Position numbers and translations under genes: made by a program
Part shown: positions 17,132-26,032 of the stretch, in pieces
Layout: each line of letters opens with the position of its first letter
Numbering within the stretch: position 1 is the first letter of the stretch
NCBI GenBank assembly: GCA_947496185.1
Contig: CANMCD010000002.1
Coordinates: 124,001-188,000 of the forward strand
Origin: an uncultured Tenacibaculum sp.
GTDB lineage: Bacteria > Bacteroidota > Bacteroidia > Flavobacteriales > Flavobacteriaceae
Reading direction: 5' to 3'
Length of the DNA stretch: 64,000 nucleotides
Notes under the pieces: generated by a model
The model's database searches: none
Told to the model about the DNA's origin: nothing
The model's input: the letters and a program-made list of their open reading frames with translations, nothing else

Positions 17132-18069
17132 CCCCTATTTCTGAAGATCCAAATTCACAAAGTTGCGGAGGTGGAATTATTTTTGGGGTATCAGACCAAG
17201 GTATTAATTACTCTCCATTTGCACGGCTATATTGGGTAAATCCAAATACTCAAGAAGAAAATATCGACTGGCACGTAGAAGCTGATTTCACCTTAAATAT
17301 GGACCTCAACGGGGGGCATGTAAATAATGTAAGTAGGTATCATTATCACAATATTCCTACTAACTATTTTGCCAATGATCTACAAATTGACGGAACAGCA
17401 CACTCCCCATTATTAAGCTATGCAACAGATGGTTTTCCTATCTACTATAAATATCTATATACTAATGGAAATGATATGAATAGCGGTATTTCTGCTTTCC
17501 AAAGTGGCTATCAATTAAAATTAGGGAACCGGCCTGGAAATGGTGTTGAAGCACCCGATGGTGCATATGATGGAAACTATGTAGAAGATTATGAATACAT
17601 AAATAATCTATCTGAATTAGACGAGTGTGGAGGTCGTTATGGTAAAACTCCAGAATACCCAAATGGCACCTATTATTACGTATTAACGGATAATTGGCCT
17701 TATATCCCTAGATGTTTTAAAGGAAAAAATGTAGATAATTCTTTCAAAATAGGCCCTAATTGCCCCGCATCAACAGCTGTACAAGATTGTAGTACTATTG
17801 TCTTATCAATCGATGATTTAATACATACCAATATCACATTTAATGTATATCCAAACCCCGTAACAACTCATATTACACTTAAATTTTCTAGTGGATTCAA
17901 TACCTATAAAATTTCTGACATAAGAATTTATAGTGCAACAGCAACATTAGTATACTCCTCAAAAACATTTCAAAAAGAAATCAACCTAGAAAACCTAAAA
18001 CCAGGGGTATACTTTATTCAAATAGACATTAACGGAGATCAATTAACTAAAAAAATTATTGTAGAATAA
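17014..18069 (+). CDS. YHYH-domain protein with T9SS type A sorting domain (C-terminal part of a frameshifted gene)
   Basis: This 351-residue segment starts with NNIPAHQYGPF, then carries the YHYH signature in the SRYHYHNIPTNYF stretch and SYATDGFPIYYKY, ending with a type IX secretion C-terminal domain (FNVYPNPVTTHITL to the final KKIIVE). It has no signal peptide, yet a T9SS cargo needs Sec export first; this is the main argument that it belongs to the preceding arylsulfotransferase-type frame, which has one. The joined protein would be exported by Sec and then carried across the outer membrane by T9SS. The role of the YHYH domain is unknown. Confidence 0.8.
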   Translation: MLYNNIPAHQYGPFAGNNTIQGQDFEYSMCLYPEKTTTVTPISEDPNSQSCGGGIIFGVSDQGINYSPFARLYWVNPNTQEENIDWHVEADFTLNMDLNGGHVNNVSRYHYHNIPTNYFANDLQIDGTAHSPLLSYATDGFPIYYKYLYTNGNDMNSGISAFQSGYQLKLGNRPGNGVEAPDGAYDGNYVEDYEYINNLSELDECGGRYGKTPEYPNGTYYYVLTDNWPYIPRCFKGKNVDNSFKIGPNCPASTAVQDCSTIVLSIDDLIHTNITFNVYPNPVTTHITLKFSSGFNTYKISDIRIYSATATLVYSSKTFQKEINLENLKPGVYFIQIDINGDQLTKKIIVE

Positions 18070-18524
18070 TGAAATATATCTGTATCTATTTTTTCTTTGT
18101 TTCACACCTGTATTTCCATGCAGGACATATCGCAGAATTCAAGTATTTTTTTGTAAATGATGAATTGATGTTGGAATTTATGATTGATAAAGAAGAATTA
18201 CAAAGCTTTAATTTTGACAAATCTTGTGATATGAATAAAATGACAGCATTATGTATTTCTTCATATATCAACAAACACAATAAACTTACTATAGATAAAA
18301 AATCAATTCAATTTGAATTAGAAAACGCTTATACCAAAAACAATCATTTGATAGTCCTCTTAAAAGCAAATAAACCCTTTACATCACTAAGAGAAATACA
18401 CATTGAGAACAACTGTTTTTATGAGTTTAATACCCGGTTCAAAAATCGTGTTTTATTCCATTTTGAGGGCTTTCAAAAGTCATTCCTCCTCAATAAGAGC
18501 AAAAATATCATAAAGGTACGTTAA
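18069..18524 (+). CDS. Small exported protein of unknown function (DUF6702-like)
   Basis: This is 151 residues with an N-terminal signal peptide (YICIYFFFVSHLYFHAG) and a beta-rich remainder. HAGHIAEFKYFFVNDELMLEF and the late RVLFHFEGFQKSFLLNK segment recall DUF6702 proteins of flavobacteria, though I am unsure. Its ATG overlaps the stop codon of the YHYH/T9SS frame by one base, so the two are translationally coupled and probably act together in the envelope. Confidence 0.6.
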   Translation: MKYICIYFFFVSHLYFHAGHIAEFKYFFVNDELMLEFMIDKEELQSFNFDKSCDMNKMTALCISSYINKHNKLTIDKKSIQFELENAYTKNNHLIVLLKANKPFTSLREIHIENNCFYEFNTRFKNRVLFHFEGFQKSFLLNKSKNIIKVR

Positions 18525-18587
18525 ATTAAAGGGCTCTTTTTGTAAAAAAGGAGAGGAAATTGCCTAAAAATCTGCATCTTTGTTCGT

Positions 18588-19433
18588 ATGCAAATTTATC
18601 CAATCGAAACAGGAAACTTCAAGCTAGATGGCGGTGCCATGTTTGGAGTAGTTCCAAAATCCATTTGGCAACGTACAAATCCAGCCGATGAGAAAAATAT
18701 GATAGATATGAGTATGCGCTGCTTACTCATTGAAGACGGAAATCGTTTAATTCTTGTAGACACAGGTATAGGAAATAAACAATCCGACAAGTTTTTTGGC
18801 TATTATTACATGTACGGTGATTTTTCCTTAGACACTTCTTTGGCGAAATACGGTTTTCATAAAGATGATATTACTGATGTTTTTTTGACACATTTGCATT
18901 TTGATCATTGCGGAGGAGTTATTACATGGAATAAGGATAGAACAGGATTAATCTCTGCTTTTAAAAATGCTAAAGTATGGAGTAATGCTGATCATTGGCA
19001 ATGGGCAATAGCCCCCAATGCACGTGAAAAAGCTTCTTTTTTAAAAGAAAACATCATGCCTATTAAAGAAAATGGACAACTAAACTTTATCAAAGGAAAC
19101 GGTTTTGATCAGATCGGATTTGATTGTATATTTGTGGACGGTCATACAGAAAAACAAATGTTACCAAAAATTTCTTATCAAGGAAAAACCATTGTTTTTA
19201 TGGCCGATTTATTACCAACTGTTGGTCATATTCCTCTTCCTTATGTAATGGGCTATGATACGAGACCTCTAATAACAATTAAAGAAAAAGAGGCTTTTTT
19301 AAAGGAAGCCGCAAACGAAGAGTACTATTTGTTTCTTGAACACGATGCTCACAATGAACTTTGTACAGTTCAACATACTGAAAAAGGAGTACGTTTGAAA
19401 GAACGCTATAATTTTAAGGATATATTTAATTAA
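18588..19433 (+). CDS. MBL-fold metallo-hydrolase
   Basis: This is a 281-residue metallo-beta-lactamase-fold hydrolase. The metal-binding motif THLHFDHCGG places ligands at His102, His104, Asp106 and His107; a later DGHTEKQM segment gives the third-site histidine, MADLLPTVGH an aspartate and EHDAHNE a final histidine. It resembles quorum-quenching lactonase-like and other generic MBL hydrolases. No signal peptide is present, so it is cytoplasmic. The S8 peptidase gene follows after 9 bp, so the two form an operon, though a shared pathway is not evident. Confidence 0.85.
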   Translation: MQIYPIETGNFKLDGGAMFGVVPKSIWQRTNPADEKNMIDMSMRCLLIEDGNRLILVDTGIGNKQSDKFFGYYYMYGDFSLDTSLAKYGFHKDDITDVFLTHLHFDHCGGVITWNKDRTGLISAFKNAKVWSNADHWQWAIAPNAREKASFLKENIMPIKENGQLNFIKGNGFDQIGFDCIFVDGHTEKQMLPKISYQGKTIVFMADLLPTVGHIPLPYVMGYDTRPLITIKEKEAFLKEAANEEYYLFLEHDAHNELCTVQHTEKGVRLKERYNFKDIFN

Positions 19434-19442
19434 GACAGACAT

Positions 19443-21083
19443 ATGAAAATTTTAAAGCCTGCTTTTTATTCAGCAATGGCAATAACAACATTGGTGGGAT
19501 GTTCATCAATTGGCAAATTACCTGTTCCTGCTGGAAGCAACGTTACTGTTAACGCTACTGAGAAAAAAATTCCATTAACTGATGATGAAGGAAATAATTG
19601 GCAACATTTAGACTTAGTAAAAGATTCTATCCCTGGAATGAGTGTTGAAAAAGCTTATGATTTTCTTAAAGGGAAAAAAGGTGTTGAGGTTATCGTTGGT
19701 GTGGTAGATAGCGGTACTGATTTAAAACATGAAGATTTAAAAGATGTCGCTTGGATTAACAAAAACGAGATTCCTAATAATGGAATTGATGATGATAAAA
19801 ATGGCTATGTCGATGATATTAATGGTTGGAATTACCTAGGAAAAGCGTATAAAGAACACTTAGAATATGAGCGTATCTTAATGAACCCTTCAATAGCTGA
19901 CGAAAAAACATTAGCTGAGGTAAAAGCTTTTCAGAATGAAAAAATTCAAAAAGCGAAAGAAACCAAAGCAAACTATGAGCCAATGCTAGAAGGAGCAAAA
20001 AGAGCTCATCAAAATTTATCAAAGCATTTTGGAAGAGAAGATTATACTAAAGAAGACCTTACAACTATTGAATCTAGTGATGAAGAGTTAAGCAAAAGTA
20101 TTTCCGTAGCTCAATACATATTCCAATTAGTTCCCTCGCTAACAGACGCTATAAAAGAGCTGTCTTCTATGGTTTCTAAAGCAGATAAAACAATTAGCGG
20201 AGAAAATCTAAAAACGAATTATAGAACTGTTGTAGGTGATAACCCTTATGACATCAAAGATAAACCAGGGTATGGTGATGCAAACACTGGTCACTGTAAA
20301 AAAGATGAAGCACATGGAACTCATGTTTCTGGAATTATCGCTGCATCAAGAGATAATGGAAAAGGAATGAATGGTGTTGCTAAAAACGTAAAAATAATGG
20401 CAGTTCGTTCGGTATCTGATGGTGATGAGTATGATAAAGATGTAGCTTTGGGTATTCGTTATGCGGTAGATCAAGGAGCAAAAATAATTAATACTAGTTT
20501 CGGTAAAGGCTTTTCTCCTAACAAAGAATGGGTCTTTGACGCAATAAAATATGCCGCTAAAAAGGATGTTTTAATTGTAAACGCAGCGGGTAATGATAGT
20601 AAAGATATTGATGTAGAAAAAGTTTTTCCTAACGATGCTCCAGATTTGGTAAATGAAATAGCTGATAATATGCTTACTATTGGAGCAAGCAGTTCAAATT
20701 ACAACCAAAATTTACCTGCAGGATTTTCTAATTACGGTAAAAAAAATGTAGATATTTTTGCTCCCGGAGCACAAGTATATTCTACTACACCTGAGAATGA
20801 ATATAAAAAGTTTAGTGGAACCTCTATGGCATCTCCATCAACAGCTGGTGTTGCTGCTTTAATAAGGTCTTATTACCCACAATTGACAGCTAGTCAAGTA
20901 AAACATATCATAATGAATTCAGGTTCTAAAATAGACTTAAAAGTACTAAAACCAGGCTCTCGCTCTAAGGAAAATCCTCAAGGAGACTTAGTTCCTTTTT
21001 CTGACTTGTCAGTTAGTGGGCGTATTGTAAATGCCTATAATGCCTTAAAAATGGCAGATAAGATGGTAAACGGAAAAAAATAA
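19443..21083 (+). CDS. Subtilisin-like S8 peptidase lipoprotein
   Basis: This is a 546-residue serine protease with a lipoprotein signal (lipobox LVGC, Cys20). The catalytic triad is complete: Asp89 in VVDSG, His291 or His294 in AHGTHVSG and Ser461 in SGTSMASP. About 200 residues separate Asp from His, much of it a charged helical insertion (residues about 135-270), which is longer than in classic subtilisins and is seen in other Bacteroidota S8 proteins. It should be anchored in the envelope and degrade exported proteins or peptides. It is cotranscribed with the MBL hydrolase upstream and followed by a clear terminator. Confidence 0.9.
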   Translation: MKILKPAFYSAMAITTLVGCSSIGKLPVPAGSNVTVNATEKKIPLTDDEGNNWQHLDLVKDSIPGMSVEKAYDFLKGKKGVEVIVGVVDSGTDLKHEDLKDVAWINKNEIPNNGIDDDKNGYVDDINGWNYLGKAYKEHLEYERILMNPSIADEKTLAEVKAFQNEKIQKAKETKANYEPMLEGAKRAHQNLSKHFGREDYTKEDLTTIESSDEELSKSISVAQYIFQLVPSLTDAIKELSSMVSKADKTISGENLKTNYRTVVGDNPYDIKDKPGYGDANTGHCKKDEAHGTHVSGIIAASRDNGKGMNGVAKNVKIMAVRSVSDGDEYDKDVALGIRYAVDQGAKIINTSFGKGFSPNKEWVFDAIKYAAKKDVLIVNAAGNDSKDIDVEKVFPNDAPDLVNEIADNMLTIGASSSNYNQNLPAGFSNYGKKNVDIFAPGAQVYSTTPENEYKKFSGTSMASPSTAGVAALIRSYYPQLTASQVKHIIMNSGSKIDLKVLKPGSRSKENPQGDLVPFSDLSVSGRIVNAYNALKMADKMVNGKK

Positions 21084-21109
21084 CAAATCAGTAAATTTTA
21101 TTACTTTTG

Positions 21110-21140
21110 AAAAAAGAGCAAACACCCTGCTCTTTTTTTT
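21110..21140 (+). terminator. Intrinsic terminator after the S8 peptidase gene
   Basis: A perfect 11-bp stem (21110-21120 with 21128-21138), 7-base loop and T run lie 27 bp after the stop codon. Confidence 0.88.
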
Positions 21141-21158
21141 GGTTAAAACTACAAAAAA

Positions 21159-22988
21159 ATGAGAAACCTAGTAATCTGGATAGCCTTCTTGTCAACATTT
21201 ATGACGGTATTGGCTGCCGAAAAAAATAGTACGGTCAATAAAAATGGATATTGGCAACAACGCGTAGCATATACTATGGATATTGATGTTGATGTAAAAA
21301 AGTACCAATACAAAGGCACACAAAAACTAATCTACACCAACAACTCTCCTGATGTATTGAATAAGGTCTTTTATCATTTATACTTCAATGCCTTTCAACC
21401 TAACTCTCAAATGGATGCTCGATCAAGAAATATTCAAGATGCTGACCGAAGAGTTCAAGACAGAATTAGTAAACTAACACCTTCCGAAATAGGCTATATA
21501 AAGGTTATATCATTAAAACAAAATGGTACACCTGTTACACATGAAACTGTTGGAACCATACTAGAAGTAAATTTACACACCCCAATCCAACCGGGAGAAA
21601 GTGTTGCACTCGACATGATTTTTGACGCACAAGTACCAAAACAAATTCGTAGGTCAGGAAGAAACAGTGCTGAGGGGGTAGCTTTATCAATGACACAATG
21701 GTATCCTAAAATGGCAGAATATGACTTTGAAGGATGGCATACACCTCCTTACATAGGAAGAGAATTTCACGGAGTTTGGGGAGATTTTGATGTTACTATT
21801 CATATTGATAAAAAATATACTGTAGGCGGTTCTGGTTACCTACAAAACCCTCAAGAGGTTGGACATGGTTACGAGAACCCAAAAGAGTCTTTAAAGTTAC
21901 CTAAAGGCAAAAAACTAACATGGCATTTTAAAGCACCAAATGTTCATGACTTTACGTGGGCAGCAGATCCTAAATATACTCACGATACATTTACTATGGA
22001 AAATGGTATCGTATTACATTTTTTGTATAAAAAAACATTAGAGAAAGAATATAAAAAGAACTGGGAAAACCTCCCTAAAAAAACGGCTGAGCTTATTAAT
22101 TTTTTCAGTGAACATATTGGGCAATATCCTTATGAGCAATATTCGGTTATTCAAGGAGGTGATGGCGGAATGGAATATGCAATGTGTACCCTAATAACTG
22201 GTAAAAGAAAATGGGGTAGTCTAGTTGGTGTAACAGCTCATGAAATTGCCCATACGTGGTTTCAATTTTTATTGGCAACAAACGAAACAAAACACCCTTG
22301 GCTAGATGAAGGCTTTACGAGCTACATCTCTCATATTGCCGAAAATAAAGTATTAAATAAAAATAAGAAAAACCCACAAGAAGGATCTTATAATTCATAC
22401 TATAGGTTGGTGAATAATGGTATCGAAGAACCTTTGTCAACACATGCAGACAGGTATCACACAAATGCTGCTTATGGTGTTGGTAGTTATTCAAAAGGAT
22501 GTATTTTTTTAAGTCAATTAGAGTACATCATCGGAAAAGAGCATGTAAATAAAACATTGAAAAAGTATTTTGATGACTTTTCTTTCAAACACCCTACCCC
22601 TAATGACTTTAAAAGAACTGCAGAAAAAGTTTCGGGTATTCATTTGGATTGGTACTTGAATGAATGGACACAAACCACACACTATATTGATTATGAAATT
22701 GATAGTGTTAACGATAAAGAAATTACACTTAGACGTACTGGAGCTATGCCCATGCCTATAGATGTAGAAGTAGTATATGCGGATGGTTCAAAAGAAATGT
22801 TTTACATCCCGCTTCGTATGATGAGAGGTGAAAAACCAACCAAAGCTACCAAGTTAAAAGATTGGACCTTTGCACACCCAACCTATTCCTTTTCTACTAC
22901 CAAAAAAATAAAATCAGTTGAAATTGATCCTTCAAAATTAATGGCGGATATCTATCAACGAAACAATATCTATCGCGTTAACGATTAA
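21159..22988 (+). CDS. M1-family zinc metallopeptidase
   Basis: This is a 609-residue exported aminopeptidase-type enzyme with a signal peptide (NLVIWIAFLSTFMTVLAA). The zinc site is complete: HEIAH at residues 361-365 and the third ligand Glu384 (WLDEGF) 18 residues after the second histidine. GGDGGMEYAM takes the place of the GAMEN exopeptidase motif. The C-terminal region is beta-rich (RRTGAMPMPIDVEVVYADG). It probably trims peptides in the periplasm. It has its own transcription unit between two strong hairpins. Confidence 0.92.
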   Translation: MRNLVIWIAFLSTFMTVLAAEKNSTVNKNGYWQQRVAYTMDIDVDVKKYQYKGTQKLIYTNNSPDVLNKVFYHLYFNAFQPNSQMDARSRNIQDADRRVQDRISKLTPSEIGYIKVISLKQNGTPVTHETVGTILEVNLHTPIQPGESVALDMIFDAQVPKQIRRSGRNSAEGVALSMTQWYPKMAEYDFEGWHTPPYIGREFHGVWGDFDVTIHIDKKYTVGGSGYLQNPQEVGHGYENPKESLKLPKGKKLTWHFKAPNVHDFTWAADPKYTHDTFTMENGIVLHFLYKKTLEKEYKKNWENLPKKTAELINFFSEHIGQYPYEQYSVIQGGDGGMEYAMCTLITGKRKWGSLVGVTAHEIAHTWFQFLLATNETKHPWLDEGFTSYISHIAENKVLNKNKKNPQEGSYNSYYRLVNNGIEEPLSTHADRYHTNAAYGVGSYSKGCIFLSQLEYIIGKEHVNKTLKKYFDDFSFKHPTPNDFKRTAEKVSGIHLDWYLNEWTQTTHYIDYEIDSVNDKEITLRRTGAMPMPIDVEVVYADGSKEMFYIPLRMMRGEKPTKATKLKDWTFAHPTYSFSTTKKIKSVEIDPSKLMADIYQRNNIYRVND

Positions 22989-23012
22989 TTATTAATCACT
23001 ATGTGACATCCT

Positions 23013-23054
23013 AAAAAAGGTCTTTAAAACAACTTTGTTTTAAAGACCTTTTTT
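23013..23054. terminator. Strong bidirectional terminator between the M1 peptidase and the next leftward gene
   Basis: A perfect 19-bp stem (23013-23031 with 23036-23054) with a 4-base loop, A-rich on the left and T-rich on the right, placed between converging genes. Confidence 0.9.
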
Positions 23055-23079
23055 ATCACAAGATTTACCATATCATGTA

Positions 23080-23550
23080 TTAAGGCAAGTAAATATCTTT
23101 TCCTTTTTTCAGGGTAGTTATCTTTATATGTTTTGTATCCCCTCCTTCTTTATAGCTCAAAACAGCTTCGTTTTCACTTAGTTCAAAAGGAATTTTTTCC
23201 TTTTTAGGAGGAATCGTATTTCCGTATTCTCTTTTTGGATCTTCATGAAGCTGGATATCATGTATACCTCGATTTGTGCTTGTTACATAACTTGCGATAA
23301 GATACGTAACATCTCCTCCTGAACTAACGTTAACGTCAGAAACCCTGTTTCTGAAATAAAGCTTCTCAAAAGTTACTTTCTTAGAAGCCGAAAAAACAAT
23401 CTTCACATCAGTACTACTATTTCCAGGTCTTCCTCCAATAACGTTATAGTAAGAAGTACTTTTTATAATAAAGGGTGGATTCTTCTCAAATTGAGCACTA
23501 CCGCATTGCGCAAAGCCTAGTGCTAAAATTATAATTCTTAAAAACTTCAT
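23080..23550 (-). CDS. Small exported protein of unknown function
   Basis: This is 156 residues with a signal peptide (FLRIIILALGFAQCGSAQ) and a beta-rich body. The segments YYNVIGGRPGNSSTDVKIVF and TFEKLYFRNRVSDV, and a C-terminal HIKITTLKKGKDIYLP, look like a compact flavobacterial family, but I cannot name it. The cysteine in the signal peptide lacks a proper lipobox, so release by signal peptidase I is more likely. It is a single leftward gene ending at a shared terminator. Confidence 0.6.
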   Translation of the reverse strand: MKFLRIIILALGFAQCGSAQFEKNPPFIIKSTSYYNVIGGRPGNSSTDVKIVFSASKKVTFEKLYFRNRVSDVNVSSGGDVTYLIASYVTSTNRGIHDIQLHEDPKREYGNTIPPKKEKIPFELSENEAVLSYKEGGDTKHIKITTLKKGKDIYLP

Positions 23551-23709
23551 GGTTTTTGGTTTTTATATTTAAAGACAATTCTTATGCCAAATTTGCAAAA
23601 TAGCCTATTACAGTTCCTTTAAAACAAACTTGTTTTTTTATAAAAAATCATTTAGTACACTTAAGACTAATCTAGCATAAGATAGTTTCTTTATGTCTAA
23701 TTACAAAAA

Positions 23710-23741
23710 ATATAGGGTGTCTTAAATTTGACACCCTATAT
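23710..23741 (-). terminator. Terminator of the TlpA-like gene
   Basis: A perfect 12-bp stem (23710-23721 with 23730-23741) and 8-base loop; on the minus strand a run of T follows. It lies just downstream of the leftward thioredoxin gene. Confidence 0.85.
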
Positions 23742-23762
23742 CCAATCGTTGTATTTTTTTAC

Positions 23763-24770
23763 TTAAATCTCTAATGATTCTAGTAGTGTAACCAATTTAG
23801 GGTTTGAAGGGCGTGGAGCATTAGCATCTACTATATTCCCTTCTTTATCAATAAGAATAAATCTAGGAATTCCTGTAACCCTGTATGCTTGTTCAAACGA
23901 CCTATCTTCTTTAGCAAACAACTGAACACCTGACATTTGTTTATCCACCACCATCTGTTTCCAAGTATCATAAAGCTTTTTACTATCTAGAGAAATACTT
24001 ACAAATTCAATATTTTTATTATGAAATTGCTTTTCTATCTTTTTTAAATGCGGTATTTCATCCTTACAAGGCTTACACCAAGTAGCCCACAAGTCTATAT
24101 AGACATATTTACCCTTAAAATCATCTAAAGAGGTAGTTCCTCCTTTATGATTTTCATAGTTAACAAATTTTGGAGAAGCAATCCCTTTGGCCAATTTGTT
24201 TTTTACAAATGATTTTTCTTCGTGTTGTTGAACCAAAAATCGCTTAACATCTTCTAACCTTCTGTATTGTGAGCTTACGAATGAAGTATCCAAAACATTC
24301 TCTTTTAACATTTTATCATGTGACTCAAAGTAAGATGCCATCTTAGCATCAAATGCTTCTTTTGGTAACTCGATAATTGTTGGATCACTAAAAAATTCTT
24401 TATTATACCTGTTTGATTTCGCAAGAAAATTACTCTCATTAGCCCCCTTACCACTAAACTCAGTACTTTCGTAAAACTTTTTAGTATCAAAACTTAATTG
24501 AATATCATCCCCATTTCTAAGGTAAACAGAAGTATAATTTCTACCATAAAAAAGATTATAAATACCTTTTTTAACATTTATAGTATCCTTAAAAGCACCA
24601 TTGGCATCTATTTTTATTACGCGCTTAAACTTTGATCTAGGCTCAGTAATAACCATAGAGTCTGCTTCCTTGTTAGTAATCTGTCCCGAAAACGTTACAA
24701 AACTTTTTGTTTCCTTTCCACAAGAGACCAATACTAGAAAAGTAATAGCTAGGTAAGTTATTTTTTTCAT
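23763..24770 (-). CDS. TlpA-like thioredoxin lipoprotein with DUF4369-type N-terminus (copy A)
   Basis: A lipoprotein signal (FLVLVSC) is followed by a beta-rich N-terminal domain of DUF4369 type (VTFSGQITNKEADSMVI), a helical linker and a thioredoxin domain with the redox motif WATWCKPC and the cis-proline loop VTGIPRFILID. Such proteins are envelope thiol-disulfide oxidoreductases of the TlpA/ResA group. I chose the MKK start; ATGs one and seven codons upstream are possible. A second copy with the same layout and matching N- and C-terminal blocks lies at 38468-39484, with WCGPC in place of WCKPC. Confidence 0.88.
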   Translation of the reverse strand: MKKITYLAITFLVLVSCGKETKSFVTFSGQITNKEADSMVITEPRSKFKRVIKIDANGAFKDTINVKKGIYNLFYGRNYTSVYLRNGDDIQLSFDTKKFYESTEFSGKGANESNFLAKSNRYNKEFFSDPTIIELPKEAFDAKMASYFESHDKMLKENVLDTSFVSSQYRRLEDVKRFLVQQHEEKSFVKNKLAKGIASPKFVNYENHKGGTTSLDDFKGKYVYIDLWATWCKPCKDEIPHLKKIEKQFHNKNIEFVSISLDSKKLYDTWKQMVVDKQMSGVQLFAKEDRSFEQAYRVTGIPRFILIDKEGNIVDANAPRPSNPKLVTLLESLEI

Positions 24771-24898
24771 CATTCTTATTTTGTTATTCAATTTAAAGTC
24801 ATCTAAATTAACGAATATTAATTCTTTATTAGTTATTTAAGTTAAATAAATTGATAAATGAAAATATAAGCACATTAATTAACAATCTAATTTATTAG

Positions 24899-26032
24899 TT
24901 AATGACCTACATTACTCAGTAACAAATCTAAAGCTTGATCGATTTCATTTTTTGTTGAATTTTTCCCTACTGAAAACCTAAAAGTTCCAGAAGCATATGC
25001 TTTATCCATTAATGTTGCCCTTAAAATATTTGAAAGGTGTACTTCTTCAGAATGACAAGCTGCACCTATTGATATAGCTAATTTTTCTTTTAATTGATGC
25101 ATTACTTGATATGCATTTGTGTTTTTAAAGCTTACATTTAACGTATTTGGCAAATTAGAAGCGGTATGTCCATTGATTAAATAATCAAGGTTTTTTTCTT
25201 TTAGTTGTTTTAGCAGGTATTCTTTAACCTTTTTCATTTGCAAAATATTTTTATCAAAATCCCGAACTGCCAATTCCGCTGCTTTACCTAATCCAACAAT
25301 TTGCATTACATTCTCAGTACCCGGACGCATATTAAATTCATGTTTTGCTCCATGTAATATTTTCTGAAGACTAACGCCTTCTCTTATATATAATGCACCA
25401 ATACCTTTAGGGCCATAAAATTTATGCCCTGCTAAAGAAAGCAAATCCACTTGAAGCTCATTTACATTAATTGCTATTTTTCCAACAGATTGACACGCAT
25501 CAGTATGGAATGTTATTCCATGTTCTTTAGCCAACTTTCCTATTTCTTTAATCGGTTGTACGCTTCCTGTTTCATTATTAGCATGCATAATACTAATTAA
25601 AACTGTTTTTGAGGTAATCGATTCTTTAAGCTCTTCTATTTTTAACCTTCCAGATGTATCAACATTGATATACGAAGTTTCAAACCCTATTTTTTCTAGA
25701 TATTTATAAACTTCAATTACCGCTGGGTGTTCCACTGTTGAAGTAATTATATGATTCCCTAGGTGTTTCTTTTTTAAAGCTGTTCCTATAATCGCATAAT
25801 TATTAGACTCTGTACCTCCGCTAGTAAAGATAATTTCATTCGATTTTGCCCCTAACAATTTAGCCATCTGATTCCTAGATTTTTCAATAGCTTTTTTGTT
25901 GATTTCTCCTAGTAAATGTACACTCGACGGATTTCCATAAAAATCGGTTAGATACGGTAGCATGGCATTAGAAACCTCTGTATCAATAGGCGTAGAAGCA
26001 TTATAATCTAAGTATATAAAAGAAGTGTTCAT
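24899..26032 (-). CDS. Cysteine desulfurase (IscS/NifS type)
   Basis: This is a 377-residue PLP enzyme that removes sulfur from cysteine as a protein-bound persulfide. The PLP lysine is Lys204 in AGHKFYGPKGIG, the conserved HANNETG is at 150-156 and the catalytic Cys326 lies in GAACHSEEVHLSN. It is the last gene of the sulfur operon; its ATG overlaps the end of the MFS gene by four bases. In this context it may supply or consume persulfide rather than serve general Fe-S assembly, which is an inference. No IscU or SufU scaffold gene is adjacent. Confidence 0.93.
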   Translation of the reverse strand: MNTSFIYLDYNASTPIDTEVSNAMLPYLTDFYGNPSSVHLLGEINKKAIEKSRNQMAKLLGAKSNEIIFTSGGTESNNYAIIGTALKKKHLGNHIITSTVEHPAVIEVYKYLEKIGFETSYINVDTSGRLKIEELKESITSKTVLISIMHANNETGSVQPIKEIGKLAKEHGITFHTDACQSVGKIAINVNELQVDLLSLAGHKFYGPKGIGALYIREGVSLQKILHGAKHEFNMRPGTENVMQIVGLGKAAELAVRDFDKNILQMKKVKEYLLKQLKEKNLDYLINGHTASNLPNTLNVSFKNTNAYQVMHQLKEKLAISIGAACHSEEVHLSNILRATLMDKAYASGTFRFSVGKNSTKNEIDQALDLLLSNVGH

